A stretch of 45,505 nucleotides of DNA, taken from contig JAISFP010000295.1 of assembly GCA_031263525.1 (NCBI GenBank), forward strand, positions 1 to 45,505. Reading direction: 5' to 3'. Of this stretch, positions 9,070-17,802 are shown one piece after another. The DNA is from Deltaproteobacteria bacterium. Its GTDB lineage: Bacteria > Desulfobacterota > Desulfarculia > Adiutricales > Adiutricaceae. The stretch's first letter is position 1. Each line of letters starts with the position of its first letter. The notes beneath the pieces are model-generated. The model was not told the origin of the DNA, made no database searches, and worked only from the letters and a program-made list of their open reading frames with translations. Position numbers and translations under genes: made by a program.

Positions 9070-9250
9070 TTAACCGTTCAGGTGCCCCCCAATAGTAGCT
9101 CAACAGAAGATTTCCCCAACCAAAATACCCCTTCTTAAACTATTCCCCTCCACATGGAGTATCCATTGTTAACTTTTCAACTTCAAGGGATCTTCATCAA
9201 AGCTCTCTCCCTCCGAAAAGCCCTCAATAGAGGGGCACCTGGAAAGTTAA
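9070..9250 (+). mobile_element. Element A copy 7
   Basis: A forward copy with left end TTAACCGTTCAGGTGCCCC and right end GAGGGGCACCTGGAAAGTTAA, and a well-preserved interior. It starts a few bases after element C copy 2. Confidence 0.75.
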
Positions 9251-9746
9251 GAACTGAGAAATTACAACTTAAGAAAAACTAAGGCCCTAAATTTTGCAAA
9301 ATCAATGGACACATTGAGTCTAATATTATCCAATTGTAGATACTTCATGATGATATAAGTTTTAAAATATATAACAACCTCTTAATGATGTAATTCCACT
9401 CTCCGAAGCATTGTCACCAACTTAAGGGAAATGACGTATTGAAATTTAACATAATGAGCAATATGTCGAGATTTAATTATGTATATAGATATCAGTAATT
9501 TCTGTTTACAAGGGGGATTAGTCGCTTTCGCGGAGCCCCGACGCTCACGGGGGGGACTGACTCCGGCCAGAGCACCACATTAGGTGACCAGAGTATCCCC
9601 TTACAAGGATAGGATGGCTTTCCAAGTTGGCCCAGCAGCATAAGCAAATGTTACGAATGGCTTCCCCAAGCCTTCGCTGTGAACGGATGCCTTATTGGGC
9701 ATATCCCATATCCCTTAAGTTGGTGACATTGGTTTTGCCCCTAATT
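9251..9746. other. Intergenic, no gene seen
   Basis: AT-rich to 9510, then a GC-richer fragment (CTCACGGGGGGGACTGACTCCGG near 9552) that resembles decayed element F/G material; GTGAACGGATGCC near 9680 may be its right end. Confidence 0.4.
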
Positions 9747-9915
9747 CTTCCGGTTTGTCGCAGTGTGTATTTGTCTTTTCCGGTTTGCTCCTGTCTTTAT
9801 CCAGGTTATTTCTGTCTTTCTCAGGTTATACCTGTCTTTTTCCGGTTGTTCCTGTCTTTCTCAGGTTATACCTGTCTTTTTCCGGTTATTCATGTCTTTT
9901 TCTTTTGTGTTGCGG
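9747..9915 (+). repeat. 20-bp tandem repeat
   Basis: Units of the form GGTTATACCTGTCTTTTTCC repeat about eight times. A 40-bp higher-order pair is visible at 9830-9890. Open frames through the block are a by-product of the repeat and have no family features. Confidence 0.7.
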
Positions 9916-10205
9916 CTATTTCCGGTTTGTTCCGATTATTTACCGATTTGTTCAGGTTCCGAAGCAGGTTCCTGACGCAGTAGAGCCGCCGGACTGCGGA
10001 TTATGAACTTCATGGGGAATGGGCATTTCCCTTTCGAAGGGATCAGGCGACTGGTAACATCTGCCGTAGTCGGATAGACCGTTCATAAGCCGAACTTTCA
10101 AAAAAAGTGCAGCAACTGCTGAAATTATGGGAGGATGAATAAATTTTTGAGTTGCACCCGGCTTCCGCCGGATCGCTTTCTCGCACTCATGCCAAGGAGG
10201 AGAAA

Positions 10206-10457
10206 ATGATGGAAAACGCCGAGACCATCCCAGCAATTAATTCCACTGCCGCGGTGGCTAACTGGCTTATCATCAAGAACCTCGTAGCTCCGAGCGATCT
10301 TGCCCACTTGAAAATCTAAAAGATGCTTTTCCTGGACCGGGGAAGGCACCTCGTATATTTTAACTGCCCCCTCTTCGAGGACCCCGTTGAGGCGTGGAGG
10401 GACGGCCATTTCGTTAGGCCGGGATGTTACGCACTCAGAGATTCCGGGTTCGAAGTC
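10206..10457 (+). pseudogene. Panacea-domain (DUF4065, SocA-like) antitoxin relic with in-frame stop
   Basis: A strong ribosome site (AAGGAGG, 5 nt before ATG 10206) starts a frame reading STAAVANWLIIKNLV...LAHLKI, then TAA at 10317-10319, and continues in the same frame as KMLFLDRGRHLVYF then PLFEDPVEAWRDG. This matches the Panacea/DUF4065 pattern (VANYFI ... HLKLQKLLYYAQGWHLA ... PLFDEPIEAWKYGPV). The stop falls at the usually conserved Gln of LKLQK, where one C-to-T change from CAA would produce TAA. The frame then runs into element E at about 10458, so the last half of the domain is missing. Panacea proteins neutralise varied toxins; no partner toxin remains visible upstream. A short frame ending ELSKKVQQLLKLWEDE just upstream (about 10092-10138) might be the tail of a lost partner, but that is speculative. 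The gene is inactive by two lesions. Confidence 0.7.
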
Positions 10458-10458
10458 A

Positions 10459-10565
10459 TAATACCGATTATAGATTAAAAATGCATGAAAGCCGCAAATA
10501 ATGTGGTTGTCAGGTATGAATGCCAGATCATATCATGCATCATTATCCTGTTTTTGTATAATTGG
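10459..10565 (+). mobile_element. Element E copy 2
   Basis: It is nearly identical to 8423-8531 (ATACCGATTATAGATTAAAAATG at the left, TTTTTGTATAATTGG at the right). It interrupts the Panacea relic. Confidence 0.65.
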
Positions 10566-10789
10566 CATAATCGAGGGATATGTCATCCGCTACTCCAAAT
10601 TAACGTGGCTGGGCACGTCGAAATGACGCTTAGTGACGACGGCCTCAGAAATTCAAGGAATGGTTTTGGGACAAAAACTGGAATTTCGGGATGTAGGGTG
10701 AAATATATATTTTTTGCTGAATTTTTAGTTATCATTATGAATACATCTTGCTTATATATAATATCGCATAAACAATATCCAAATGGACA

Positions 10790-10935
10790 TATTGCCCGTT
10801 TAATTAAATGTACGAATTTTGGCTGTCAGCCTATGGGTGGAAAGACTGGGAAACAGCCCAGCCCTGCTATCTCCTCGTCATGATTCGCACTAAAACATGG
10901 AAGAAGATTCCGACATTTAATTAAACGGGTAATAC
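10790..10935 (+). mobile_element. Element B copy 2
   Basis: The ends ATTGCCCGTTTAATTAAATGT and ACATTTAATTAAACGGGTAAT form an almost perfect 21-bp inverted repeat. The interior matches 224-367 at about 85-90 % by eye. Inner sequence also resembles element D, so B and D look like branches of one family. Confidence 0.8.
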
Positions 10936-11540
10936 CTCCGTTTTTAAAGTTCCGGCATTGTCGGACCACCGAAATGGATGTTCGCAACTGTTAGTTTATA
11001 GGCATGGCATGAGTATCATTCTTTACTTTAATGGATTGTCTTCCGGCATTCAAGTGGTACCGTGCTTGAAACAGTCATGCGTGGAAAAATTTCTATACAA
11101 TCTTAGAAGGAAAATTATATGCTGAATAAACTTATATTTATCCTCAACTGATGTACCATAAGATCTTTCAGAAGTTGACGATATTGATATGTAAAAAATC
11201 TCATGGTGTAATAAATTTTATATGATGACAGTTAATTTTGGACAGTCTTACATTAATGAGTACCATTTAACGATTGTCACGAAGAGATGATAATTATATA
11301 AATCAAATAGATAAAATTAATTATAAATATATTATAAAAATATAAATTTATAATTTTCATGACAGGTAAATATTTCATGGGCATACTGATTGAAAATGAA
11401 GGACATTTTTTCACTGTTACGTTCATCTTCGTCAGTTTCGGTACCCGTAGCTACACCCGTTCCCTTTCCCGTAGCCGAGCCTGTAACCGAAGTCGTAGCC
11501 ATAGCCGGAGCTGTGCCCGGAATTGTACGCTCTGATGTCC
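10936..11540. other. AT-rich intergenic with a short Gly/Tyr-coding repeat
   Basis: No gene is seen. 11280-11360 is almost pure A/T. From 11436 to 11520 a degenerate 6-bp repeat (CGTAGC / CCGTAG type) occurs. Read on the minus strand directly after the potC stop it encodes a run of GYGYDFGYRLGYGKGNG in another frame, ending in a stop at about 11436. No start codon serves that frame, so it is listed as a repeat, not a gene. Confidence 0.45.
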
Positions 11541-12407
11541 TTACGCCATGGCCTCCTTGATTGCGGCGGCTTTCTCGGCGGCTTCCCGGATGCCCTTCTT
11601 CGCGGCCTTTCGGCTCCTGTTGGTGAGGGCTGTGGCGAGCCTTTCCGCGAGAAGGATCAGGACCACCGTCGCTATGAGCATAAGTGTCGAGAGCGCGTGT
11701 ATCTCCGGGGTGATCCCGCGCTTGACGGACGCGTAGATGAAGATTGGGAGCGTCACCGAGTCCGGGCCGTGGGTGAAGAAGCTGATGATGAAGTCGTCCA
11801 GCGACAGCGTGAAGGCCAGCATCGCCCCGGCTATGATGGCGGGGGTGAGGAGCGGGAGCGTCACGCGGGTGAAACTGAAGAAGAAGTAGGCGTTCAGGTC
11901 CCTGGCCGCCAGGTCCATGTCCTTGTCCATGGTGGCGAGCCGGCTCCGGACAGTGAGCGTCACGAAGGATATCTGGAAGGTCACGTGCCCTATTATGAGG
12001 GTGAGGAATCCCATCTCGAACAGCGACGAGAAGGCCCTGAGGACGCTGAAGGCCATGGTGAGAGCCACGGCCATGATGATGTCCGGGACGACTATGGGGA
12101 GGTTCACGAACAGGTCGAGAATCCCCGGCTTCTTGATCCGGGAGAGGCCCAGCGCCAGGGCGGTGCCTATGACGGTGGCGGCAACCGTGGACACGGCGGC
12201 CACGACGAGGCTGTTCCAGGCGGCCTCCAGGATGTAGGGGTCTTGAGCGAGCTTCCGGTACCAGTCCAGGGTCCAGCCCCTCCAGGAGAGCCCGAAGCGC
12301 GTGTCGTTCAGCGAGAAGAAGATCACGGCCAGCGACGGCACGTAGAGGAGCGCCATGCAGGCGTAGGCCGTGACGCTGAAGGCGATGCCGAGCCTGAAGC
12401 GGTGCAT
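11541..12407 (-). CDS. potC: Spermidine/putrescine ABC transporter permease PotC
   Basis: This 288-residue inner-membrane permease is the second transmembrane subunit of a polyamine ABC importer. It begins MHRFRLGIAF, and six hydrophobic spans are visible. The binding-protein-dependent permease loop that docks on the ATPase reads AARDLNAYFFFSFTRVTLPLLTPAII, followed by the PotC-typical FTLSLDDFIISFF. The ATG (12407-12405) overlaps the potB stop by one base (TGATG), showing translational coupling. The C-terminus ends in an Ala/Lys-rich helix. No substrate-binding potD follows; AT-rich DNA begins directly downstream. Family assignment is firm; polyamine versus a related substrate is less certain without potD. 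Confidence 0.88.
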   Translation of the reverse strand: MHRFRLGIAFSVTAYACMALLYVPSLAVIFFSLNDTRFGLSWRGWTLDWYRKLAQDPYILEAAWNSLVVAAVSTVAATVIGTALALGLSRIKKPGILDLFVNLPIVVPDIIMAVALTMAFSVLRAFSSLFEMGFLTLIIGHVTFQISFVTLTVRSRLATMDKDMDLAARDLNAYFFFSFTRVTLPLLTPAIIAGAMLAFTLSLDDFIISFFTHGPDSVTLPIFIYASVKRGITPEIHALSTLMLIATVVLILLAERLATALTNRSRKAAKKGIREAAEKAAAIKEAMA

Positions 12408-13324
12408 CAGTACATCTCCCCCTTCCGCGTGAGCCTCGAGGTCTTGAAGAGGGCGAAGCTCAGAAGCGTGAGCGCCATCAGGGCCAGGCTCAGGGCCGCC
12501 CCGAAGGGCCAGTCGCGTGACTGGCTGAACTGGTTCTGGATGAGGTTGCCGATGAACATGTACTTGGCCCCGCCCAGGATGTCGGTCACCACGTACATGG
12601 CCATGGCCGGCACGAAAGTGATGACAACGCCCACGTATAGCCCGTGGATGGTCTGGGGGAGGATGGCCTGCATGAACACCTTGTACTTCGTGGCGTACAG
12701 GTCGCGGGCCGCGAGGGGGAGCCACCAGTTCATGCGCTCGATGGAGGCGTAGAGCGGGAGCGCGGTGAAGGGGAGGAACGTCGTTATCATGCCCAGGTAC
12801 ACGGCGAAGAAGCCCGGGTACAGCGGGGAGCCGGGCGGCTGGAGCGTCAGGAACGAGGCGAGCTTCGCCAGCGGGTTGCCGGGCCCCAGGATGAGCTGCC
12901 AGGCGTAGGTGCGGATGACCACGTTGGTGCAGAACGGCACGGTCAGGAGCACCAGCCAGACGAAGCGCTCGAAGGAGCTCTTCCTGGAGGCTATGTAGAA
13001 GCTCAGCGGATACGAGAGCACCACGCACACCAGGGTGGTGAAGAAGGCTTCCCTCAGGCTCCTGAGCATTATGAAGATGAAGTCCGGGCGCCAGCCGAAG
13101 AGGTTGAAGCCCACGAGCCTCATGTAGTTTTCCCATGTGAAGGTCCAGCGTATGGTCCCGAACTCCCCCCTCTCCGCCAGGGACAGCACGACCAGGCTCA
13201 GGCACGGGGCCGCTAGGAACACTATCAGGCACAGGGCCCCGGGGAGAACCAGGGCTGCCGTGAAGGACTTTTTCCTCAGTCTGTCGCCTCTGGCGGTGTT
13301 CCAGAATCCCGACCAGGATGCCAA
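12407..13324 (-). CDS. potB: Spermidine/putrescine ABC transporter permease PotB
   Basis: A 305-residue permease partner of PotC, with the ATPase-docking loop LAARDLYATKYKVFMQAILPQTIHG and the PotB-like FVPAMAMYVVTDILGG segment. The open frame extends further upstream through low-complexity sequence. The best start is TTG at 13324-13322, preceded by GGGAGG with a 6-nt gap, which places the first hydrophobic span (FTAALVLPGALCLIVFLAAPCLSLVVLSL) about 20 residues in, as usual. It lies 648 bp downstream of potA, an unusually wide gap within a pot operon, so it may have its own promoter or be read through. It overlaps potC by one base. Confidence 0.85.
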   Translation of the reverse strand: MASWSGFWNTARGDRLRKKSFTAALVLPGALCLIVFLAAPCLSLVVLSLAERGEFGTIRWTFTWENYMRLVGFNLFGWRPDFIFIMLRSLREAFFTTLVCVVLSYPLSFYIASRKSSFERFVWLVLLTVPFCTNVVIRTYAWQLILGPGNPLAKLASFLTLQPPGSPLYPGFFAVYLGMITTFLPFTALPLYASIERMNWWLPLAARDLYATKYKVFMQAILPQTIHGLYVGVVITFVPAMAMYVVTDILGGAKYMFIGNLIQNQFSQSRDWPFGAALSLALMALTLLSFALFKTSRLTRKGEMY

Positions 13325-13971
13325 GATGCACCTCCCGACAGGTTCGTTCCGGCAAGCCGTGCTGCCGGCGTCCCGCCCCGCGAAGGCCGCGGGGGCGTGC
13401 AGCAAGAAAAAAGCGCCCCCTTCCGCGGGAGGGACGCTCGGTCCCCCTCGCGGAAAGGGGCTTGGGACGGGGAGGCGGGCTCCCGGAGACGGGCGGCGAG
13501 AGTTCGGGACAGATTTACGGGACGGTCTGTCGGGGATGACCTGCAGGGAATGGGGCACGGACCGCAGGCCAGACGCTCCTGCGGGTCGGCGGCGTCCCGT
13601 CAATCTGGGCAGTGCCGGTCTTCCCTGTCTTCAGGGCACCGTCCGTCCGGTCATCCTGGCTGTCCGGGCGGCACATCGGGTATTCCGGGCTGACAGAGGG
13701 CAGGCCTTCCCGCCTGCCAAGATCCGTCCTTCCGGCCCGTCGGGATCCCTCCGTCCGGTATTTCGGGCTGAACCGGCGGCGACCTTCCGGCCGTCCGCCT
13801 GTCTCTGCTCCGGTCTCCAGGCCATCTGGGCTCCGGGCCTCCGGGCTAGGGCCCCGGCCTGCGCCGGGCCTTTCCGGTCTTCCGGCCCAGCGTCCGGCCT
13901 TCAGGTTTCCCAAGGGCCGGACCCCGGCGGGGAGTTCCCGCCTCGCGATGTCCTCCGGGCCGCCCGCCCAC
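13325..13971. other. GC-rich spacer between potA and potB, no gene seen
   Basis: Very GC-rich and repetitive, with scattered CCGTCCGG, TTCCGGCC and GGGCCTTTCCGG motifs. Long frames are open in several phases on both strands, but none has a family motif or ribosome site. It is similar in texture to the spacers at 15.4-17.4 and 42.1-43.1 kb. Confidence 0.5.
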
Positions 13972-15258
13972 TCAGGCGGAGCCGCCCCCGGCCGCGACGG
14001 CCAGCGGAACGTCGTCCCGGCCGTCAACGAAGCCGAGGCACTCGGGCTCGGCGGGGCCGCCCCGGCTTTCCAGGGTCAGGATTTCCGAGGGCCTCAGGTA
14101 CAGAGTCACCTCCTCGCCGGGGATCCAGTCCCTGGCGTGGTTGGACGTCAGCACCTGCAGCCGCGAATGTGGCTGCGTGCCGGGGTTCCCGGAGACGAGG
14201 TTCCGGAGAGAGAACACCAGCTCGACGTTGTAGCCGCGGTAGCGGACCTGCTCTATGCGTCCGGTGATGTCCACGAGACCGTCGCCGGGCCCGGAGGGCG
14301 GCTCCAGCATGAGCGAGTCCGGGTTTATCAGCACCAGGGCGCTCTCCCAGGGCACTGGGGCGCCCATGGGGACGTCCATGAAGGGGAGCCTCGCCGTCTC
14401 GGGGTCGAAGGCGTCGCGCTCGGCCCTGAAGACGTTGGCCTTGCCCATGAACTCAGCCACGAAGGCGCTGTTGGGCCTCGAGAAGAGGAGTCTCGGGCGG
14501 TCCTGCTGCACTATGCGGCCCTCGTGGAGGATGGCCATGTCGCTGGACACGGTCATGGAGTCCTCGCGGTCGTGGGTCACCATTATGAAGATGGTCCTGA
14601 GCCTGCGCTGGAGCTCCAGGAGGTCCTGGCCCACCTTGCTTTTCAGGTAGTCGTCCAGGTGGCTCATGGGCTCGTCCAGCAGGAGCACCTTCGGCTGGTT
14701 AACGAGGGCGCGGGCTAGCGCCACGCGCTGCTGCTGGCCGCCGGAGAGCTCGTCCGGATAGACCTTGTCCAGGCCGTCGAGCTGCAGGGCCGAGATGGTG
14801 TCCCGGACGATGGCCTCGGTCCTGGAGTTCAGGGCCTTCTGGGCCTTGAGGCCGAAGACTATGTTGTTGTACGCGTTCAGGTGGGGGAAGAGCGCGAAGT
14901 TCTGGAAGACGGTGTTCACCGGCCTCGCCTGGGGGGGGTAAGTGGTGATGTCCTCCCCGTCCAGTATGATGCGGCCCTCGTCAGGGAACTCCAGGCCCGC
15001 GATGAGCCTCAGCAGAGTGGACTTGCCGCAGCCGGAGGGGCCCAGGAGGGCGAAGAAGCTGTCCGGCTCGATGGTCAGGCAGACACGGTCGAGGACCCTG
15101 CCCCTGCTGGGGTCGAAGGTCTTGGAGACGTTGTCGATCACGAGCCCGCGCTCGGGCGGGGCCGGAAACTGGGAGGTGAGGGACGCCGCGTAGGCGGCGC
15201 CAGCGGCGGCTGAGGCGCCTGCTGCTGAAACCGGCAACTTAAAGGTGGTGTGGGCCAA
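13972..15258 (-). CDS. potA: Spermidine/putrescine ABC transporter ATPase PotA
   Basis: This 428-residue ATPase energises the PotBC permease. It has Walker [10 protein letters not shown] (73-81), Q-loop [11 protein letters not shown] (about 117-127), signature [15 protein letters not shown] (171 on), Walker B VLLLDEP (191-197), a D-loop reading MSHLDD and the H-loop VTHDRED (His229). It continues into a C-terminal TOBE-type regulatory domain (about 290-415). The start is uncertain. TTG at 15258 gives a 35-residue Ala-rich lead, and GAGGAGG lies 13 nt before it, rather far. A nearer ATG (about 15267) is out of frame and would make a 9-codon peptide. A GTG close to VIDNVSKTF is another possibility. 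It is first of three in potA-(gap)-potB-potC. Confidence 0.88.
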   Translation of the reverse strand: MAHTTFKLPVSAAGASAAAGAAYAASLTSQFPAPPERGLVIDNVSKTFDPSRGRVLDRVCLTIEPDSFFALLGPSGCGKSTLLRLIAGLEFPDEGRIILDGEDITTYPPQARPVNTVFQNFALFPHLNAYNNIVFGLKAQKALNSRTEAIVRDTISALQLDGLDKVYPDELSGGQQQRVALARALVNQPKVLLLDEPMSHLDDYLKSKVGQDLLELQRRLRTIFIMVTHDREDSMTVSSDMAILHEGRIVQQDRPRLLFSRPNSAFVAEFMGKANVFRAERDAFDPETARLPFMDVPMGAPVPWESALVLINPDSLMLEPPSGPGDGLVDITGRIEQVRYRGYNVELVFSLRNLVSGNPGTQPHSRLQVLTSNHARDWIPGEEVTLYLRPSEILTLESRGGPAEPECLGFVDGRDDVPLAVAAGGGSA

Positions 15259-16972
15259 TTGCTGTCATACGCCTCCTCGCGGTCCTTAGACATATAAGGG
15301 TATAGAGGGTGAGTGGGGCGCCCCGAAGCGGCGCGCCCATCCGGGCCGGAGGGCCCGGTGTAGCCTTTTGAAAAAGACAGGCTCAGGGTAAACGGGGGGT
15401 GTAGGTCCTAGGACCTTCTTCCGGCTTGCCGGCGCGGCGCGGGCCGCTCCGGTGTCAAGTGTTCCGATTGCCTTGAGTGCATCATTTTGAAAATGCCGCC
15501 TCTCCCCCCCTGCAAAGCCGTTGGGGGAGGGTCCATACTCTATATTCTGGGACTTTATGAAGGCGTTAGGTGCCTGGTCGGGTCAGCCAGCTATAGATTG
15601 CTCCTAGGGAAGTGCCCGGCGGGTGCCGGGGTTTCGGCTCTGGCGGGCCGCCCAGGGTCAGGCTGCCCTTCCCGCCCGGGGCCCGAGGGTCCCGGCGGGC
15701 TGAGGCTGCCCCGCCCGGGGCGGCCTCGAAAAAAAAGGAAGGTATATCACAGTCCGGGGCTCCGGACAACGGCGCAGCCGGGCTCGGGGCACCCGGCCCG
15801 GCCGCCTCCTCTGGCGACCGTGCGGTCCTGCGACCGTCCGGCATCCCGCCCGTGTGGGCGGGGCTCCGTTCGGCAGCAGGACGGGGTACGAGCCACGGGC
15901 CGGGGATCCCCTTCGCGCCACGCCCCGGAAAGGGGGACGCCGGGAAACGGTCCGGTGTCTCGATGCTAAGTATGTTAAGCTCACGCCCCCTTTTTGTCAA
16001 GAGTTTTGGGGAAGCTTCAGGAGGAAAGCCCTGCGGCGCGGGTTCACGGTCTCGCGTTTCCGCTGGGAGGAAGCCCGCGCGAGTCCCGTATCCGCAGGCG
16101 GGCGCCCGGTCCCGCTGCGCCCGTCCGGGCGGGTCCGGCAACGACCGGCGTCCGGATCCGTTGCGCCCGGTCGGGCGGGTCCGACTTTGGCGGTCGTCCA
16201 GATCCCTAGCGCCCGGTCGGGTCCCTAGCGCCCGATCGGGCGGGTCCGGCTTCGGCGGTCGTGCAAATCCCTTGCGTCCGACAGGGCGGGTCCGCCTCCG
16301 GAGGCCTCCAGGTCCGTATCGCCCGTCAGGGCTGGTCCGGCAACGACCGGCGTCCGGATCCGTTGTGCCCGAGCGGGCGGGTCGCCGGCGGTTGTCCGGT
16401 CTCGTTGCGACCGGACGGACAGGTCCGTTGGAGTTTTCGAGACAGGCCCCCGCGTCCGACCTGGCGGGTCCCCCGCGGCCGTCCCTGGCCGCTCCCTCGC
16501 CGTCCCTGGCTCTTGATTTCCCGCCGTGCCTGGCGGGCCTGCAGATCCATATCGGCTCCCTGGCGGAACACTTTAATTCCAACCTTCCTCCGAAGGGGCG
16601 GGCGGGTCCGGCACAGCCCAGAGCCCGGCCGTCTGATTTCCCCGGGCCGGATGCCGGGAGCCTTTCCCGACCGGTTGCCTGGACACGGAAGGAAGCAGGG
16701 TGCCAGCAGGCAGGGAGTCAGGTTGCCTGCTCACCTTCGCTGGAACTTCCCCGGTAGCGTTCCGCATGAAGCCTTGGGTCCTGGCTTCCCCCAGCCTACC
16801 TCGGGCGGGCCAGCCACGGGCTCCTGCCTGCCGAACCCATCCTGAAGCCCAGTACCCTGACCTCTCTGCCGGCATTCCCCGGACGATGCTGGCCGGGTCC
16901 TGACCCTGCTGACCGGGTCTGGGCGGCACAAGCTTCGGCGCTCCCGTTGCCAGTCGGCCTCCCGCTGACGGC
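15259..16972. other. GC-rich repetitive spacer, no gene seen
   Basis: No credible gene. 16100-16430 carries diverged units built around CGGGCGGGTCCGGCAACGACCGG and GATCCSTWGCGCCC (two near-identical long units at about 16124 and 16336). Several overlapping frames of more than 100 codons exist in both strands, but they encode only Arg/Gly/Pro repeats. The 5' side (15300-15400) has two GC hairpins, CCGGGCC/GGCCCGG and GGGGCGCC/GGCGCGCC, in the potA upstream region. Confidence 0.5.
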
Positions 16973-17285
16973 CTCGGGATCGGCCCTCCTCCCTCTCCGC
17001 TTCCTTCCCTTGCCAGGCGCCGGCCCTCCCCGGCCGGCCAATGGCTGTCCCGCCTTCCTCTCCGCTTCCTTCCCCGGCCGGGCACCGGCCCTCCCAGGCC
17101 GGCCAATGGCCGTCCCTCCTCCCTCTCAGCTTCCTTTCCTTGCCAGGCACCGGCCCTCCCAGGCCGGCCAATGGCAGTCCCTCCTCCCTCTCCGCTTCCT
17201 TTCCTTGCCAGGCACCGGCCCTCCCAGGCCGGCCAATGGCCGTCCCTCCTCCCACTCCGCCTCCTAATCCCGGCCAGCCGCCGGC
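16973..17285 (+). repeat. 65-bp tandem repeat
   Basis: The landmark CCAATGG recurs at 17038, 17103, 17168 and 17233, an exact 65-bp period, with partial units at both edges. Units read about GGCACCGGCCCTCCCAGGCC then GGCCAATGGC then CCTCCCTCTCCGCTTCC. Because 65 is not a multiple of three, the open frames through it are incidental. Confidence 0.85.
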
Positions 17286-17460
17286 CCCGGCTTCCTCCCT
17301 GCCCGGAACCGGGGGTGTCCGTGCAGGCGCGTCCATGAGGCGCGGGCCGGCTCGCCGGATCCATCCGGGTTTCCCCGCGCCCGCGAGCCCCCGGACATCG
17401 TTTGGCAGGCAGAACATTTTCTGACGGGTCAAAGGCCTCTCTGAGGGTCCCCAACATCTC

Positions 17461-17489
17461 TTGACAGGGCGGGAGCGCGAAATTAAGAT
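17461..17489 (+). promoter_or_regulatory. Sigma-70 promoter of first B12-controlled permease
   Basis: TTGACA (17461-17466), 17-nt spacer, TAAGAT (17484-17489). The predicted start near 17496 coincides with the first base of the riboswitch. Confidence 0.75.
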
Positions 17490-17496
17490 TCACATA

Positions 17497-17653
17497 TCCG
17501 GTTTTGGAACAAGGTCAGAATCCTTGGCGGACCCGCCGCTGTGATGGGGGACGGGCGCGCGTTACGGGGCTTGACGCCCCGGCCACTGGGCCAGCACGGC
17601 CCGGGAAGGCTCCCGCGGGCCCGGACGATCCCTGAGCCAGAACACTTTCCGGA
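17497..17653 (+). ncRNA. Cobalamin (B12) riboswitch 1
   Basis: Conserved cobalamin-aptamer blocks occur in the right order. GGTCAGAATCC (17513 on) comes first, then GCGGACCCGCCGCTGTGA, then GGGGGACG, then GCCACTGGGC (17582 on) with the hairpin partner GCCCGGGAAGGC, and finally GAGCCAGAACAC in the B12-box position (17635 on). A closing stem TCCGG/CCGGA (17497-17501 with 17649-17653) frames it. The aptamer lies between a consensus promoter and an intrinsic terminator, directly upstream of a permease gene. Binding of adenosylcobalamin or a related cobamide would be expected to switch the gene off. It is about 80-85 % similar by eye to the copy at 24019-24180. Confidence 0.92.
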
Positions 17654-17706
17654 GAGCCTCGCGAGGCGCATGCGCGTCATGCGGGGAGTAGCAGACGGGT
17701 GAAGGA

Positions 17707-17759
17707 AAAACCCCTCTTGGACTTAACGCACAGGTCCGGGCAGGGGTTTCTGCATTTTT
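17707..17759 (+). terminator. Intrinsic terminator, riboswitch 1 expression platform
   Basis: AAACCCCTCTTGGACT pairs with AGGTCCGGGCAGGGGTTT (17732-17749), followed by CTGCATTTTTG. It lies between aptamer and start codon, which indicates control by premature termination. The same sequence design is conserved at 24237. Confidence 0.75.
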
Positions 17760-17802
17760 GCCCCCGGCTCCCGGACCGTCTCACCCGCAAGGGAGGCACG
17801 TC

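Noticed and set aside
9627-10006. Apparent membrane peptide rich in Phe/Cys/Leu
   Set aside because: Generated by the 20-bp repeat, open in overlapping phases, without a ribosome site.
10435-10457. GGGTTCGAA resembling a tRNA T-loop
   Set aside because: No T-stem pairing, no acceptor or anticodon arms; the bases are codons of the Panacea relic.
13137-14267. 376-codon frame antisense to potB and crossing the potA-potB gap
   Set aside because: Shadow of GC-rich codon structure opposite real genes; no motif.
15566-17493. Several long minus- and plus-strand frames in the GC-rich spacer
   Set aside because: They overlap in all phases, encode only Arg/Gly/Pro-rich repeats, cross a 65-bp array that is not a multiple of three, and lack ribosome sites or family motifs.
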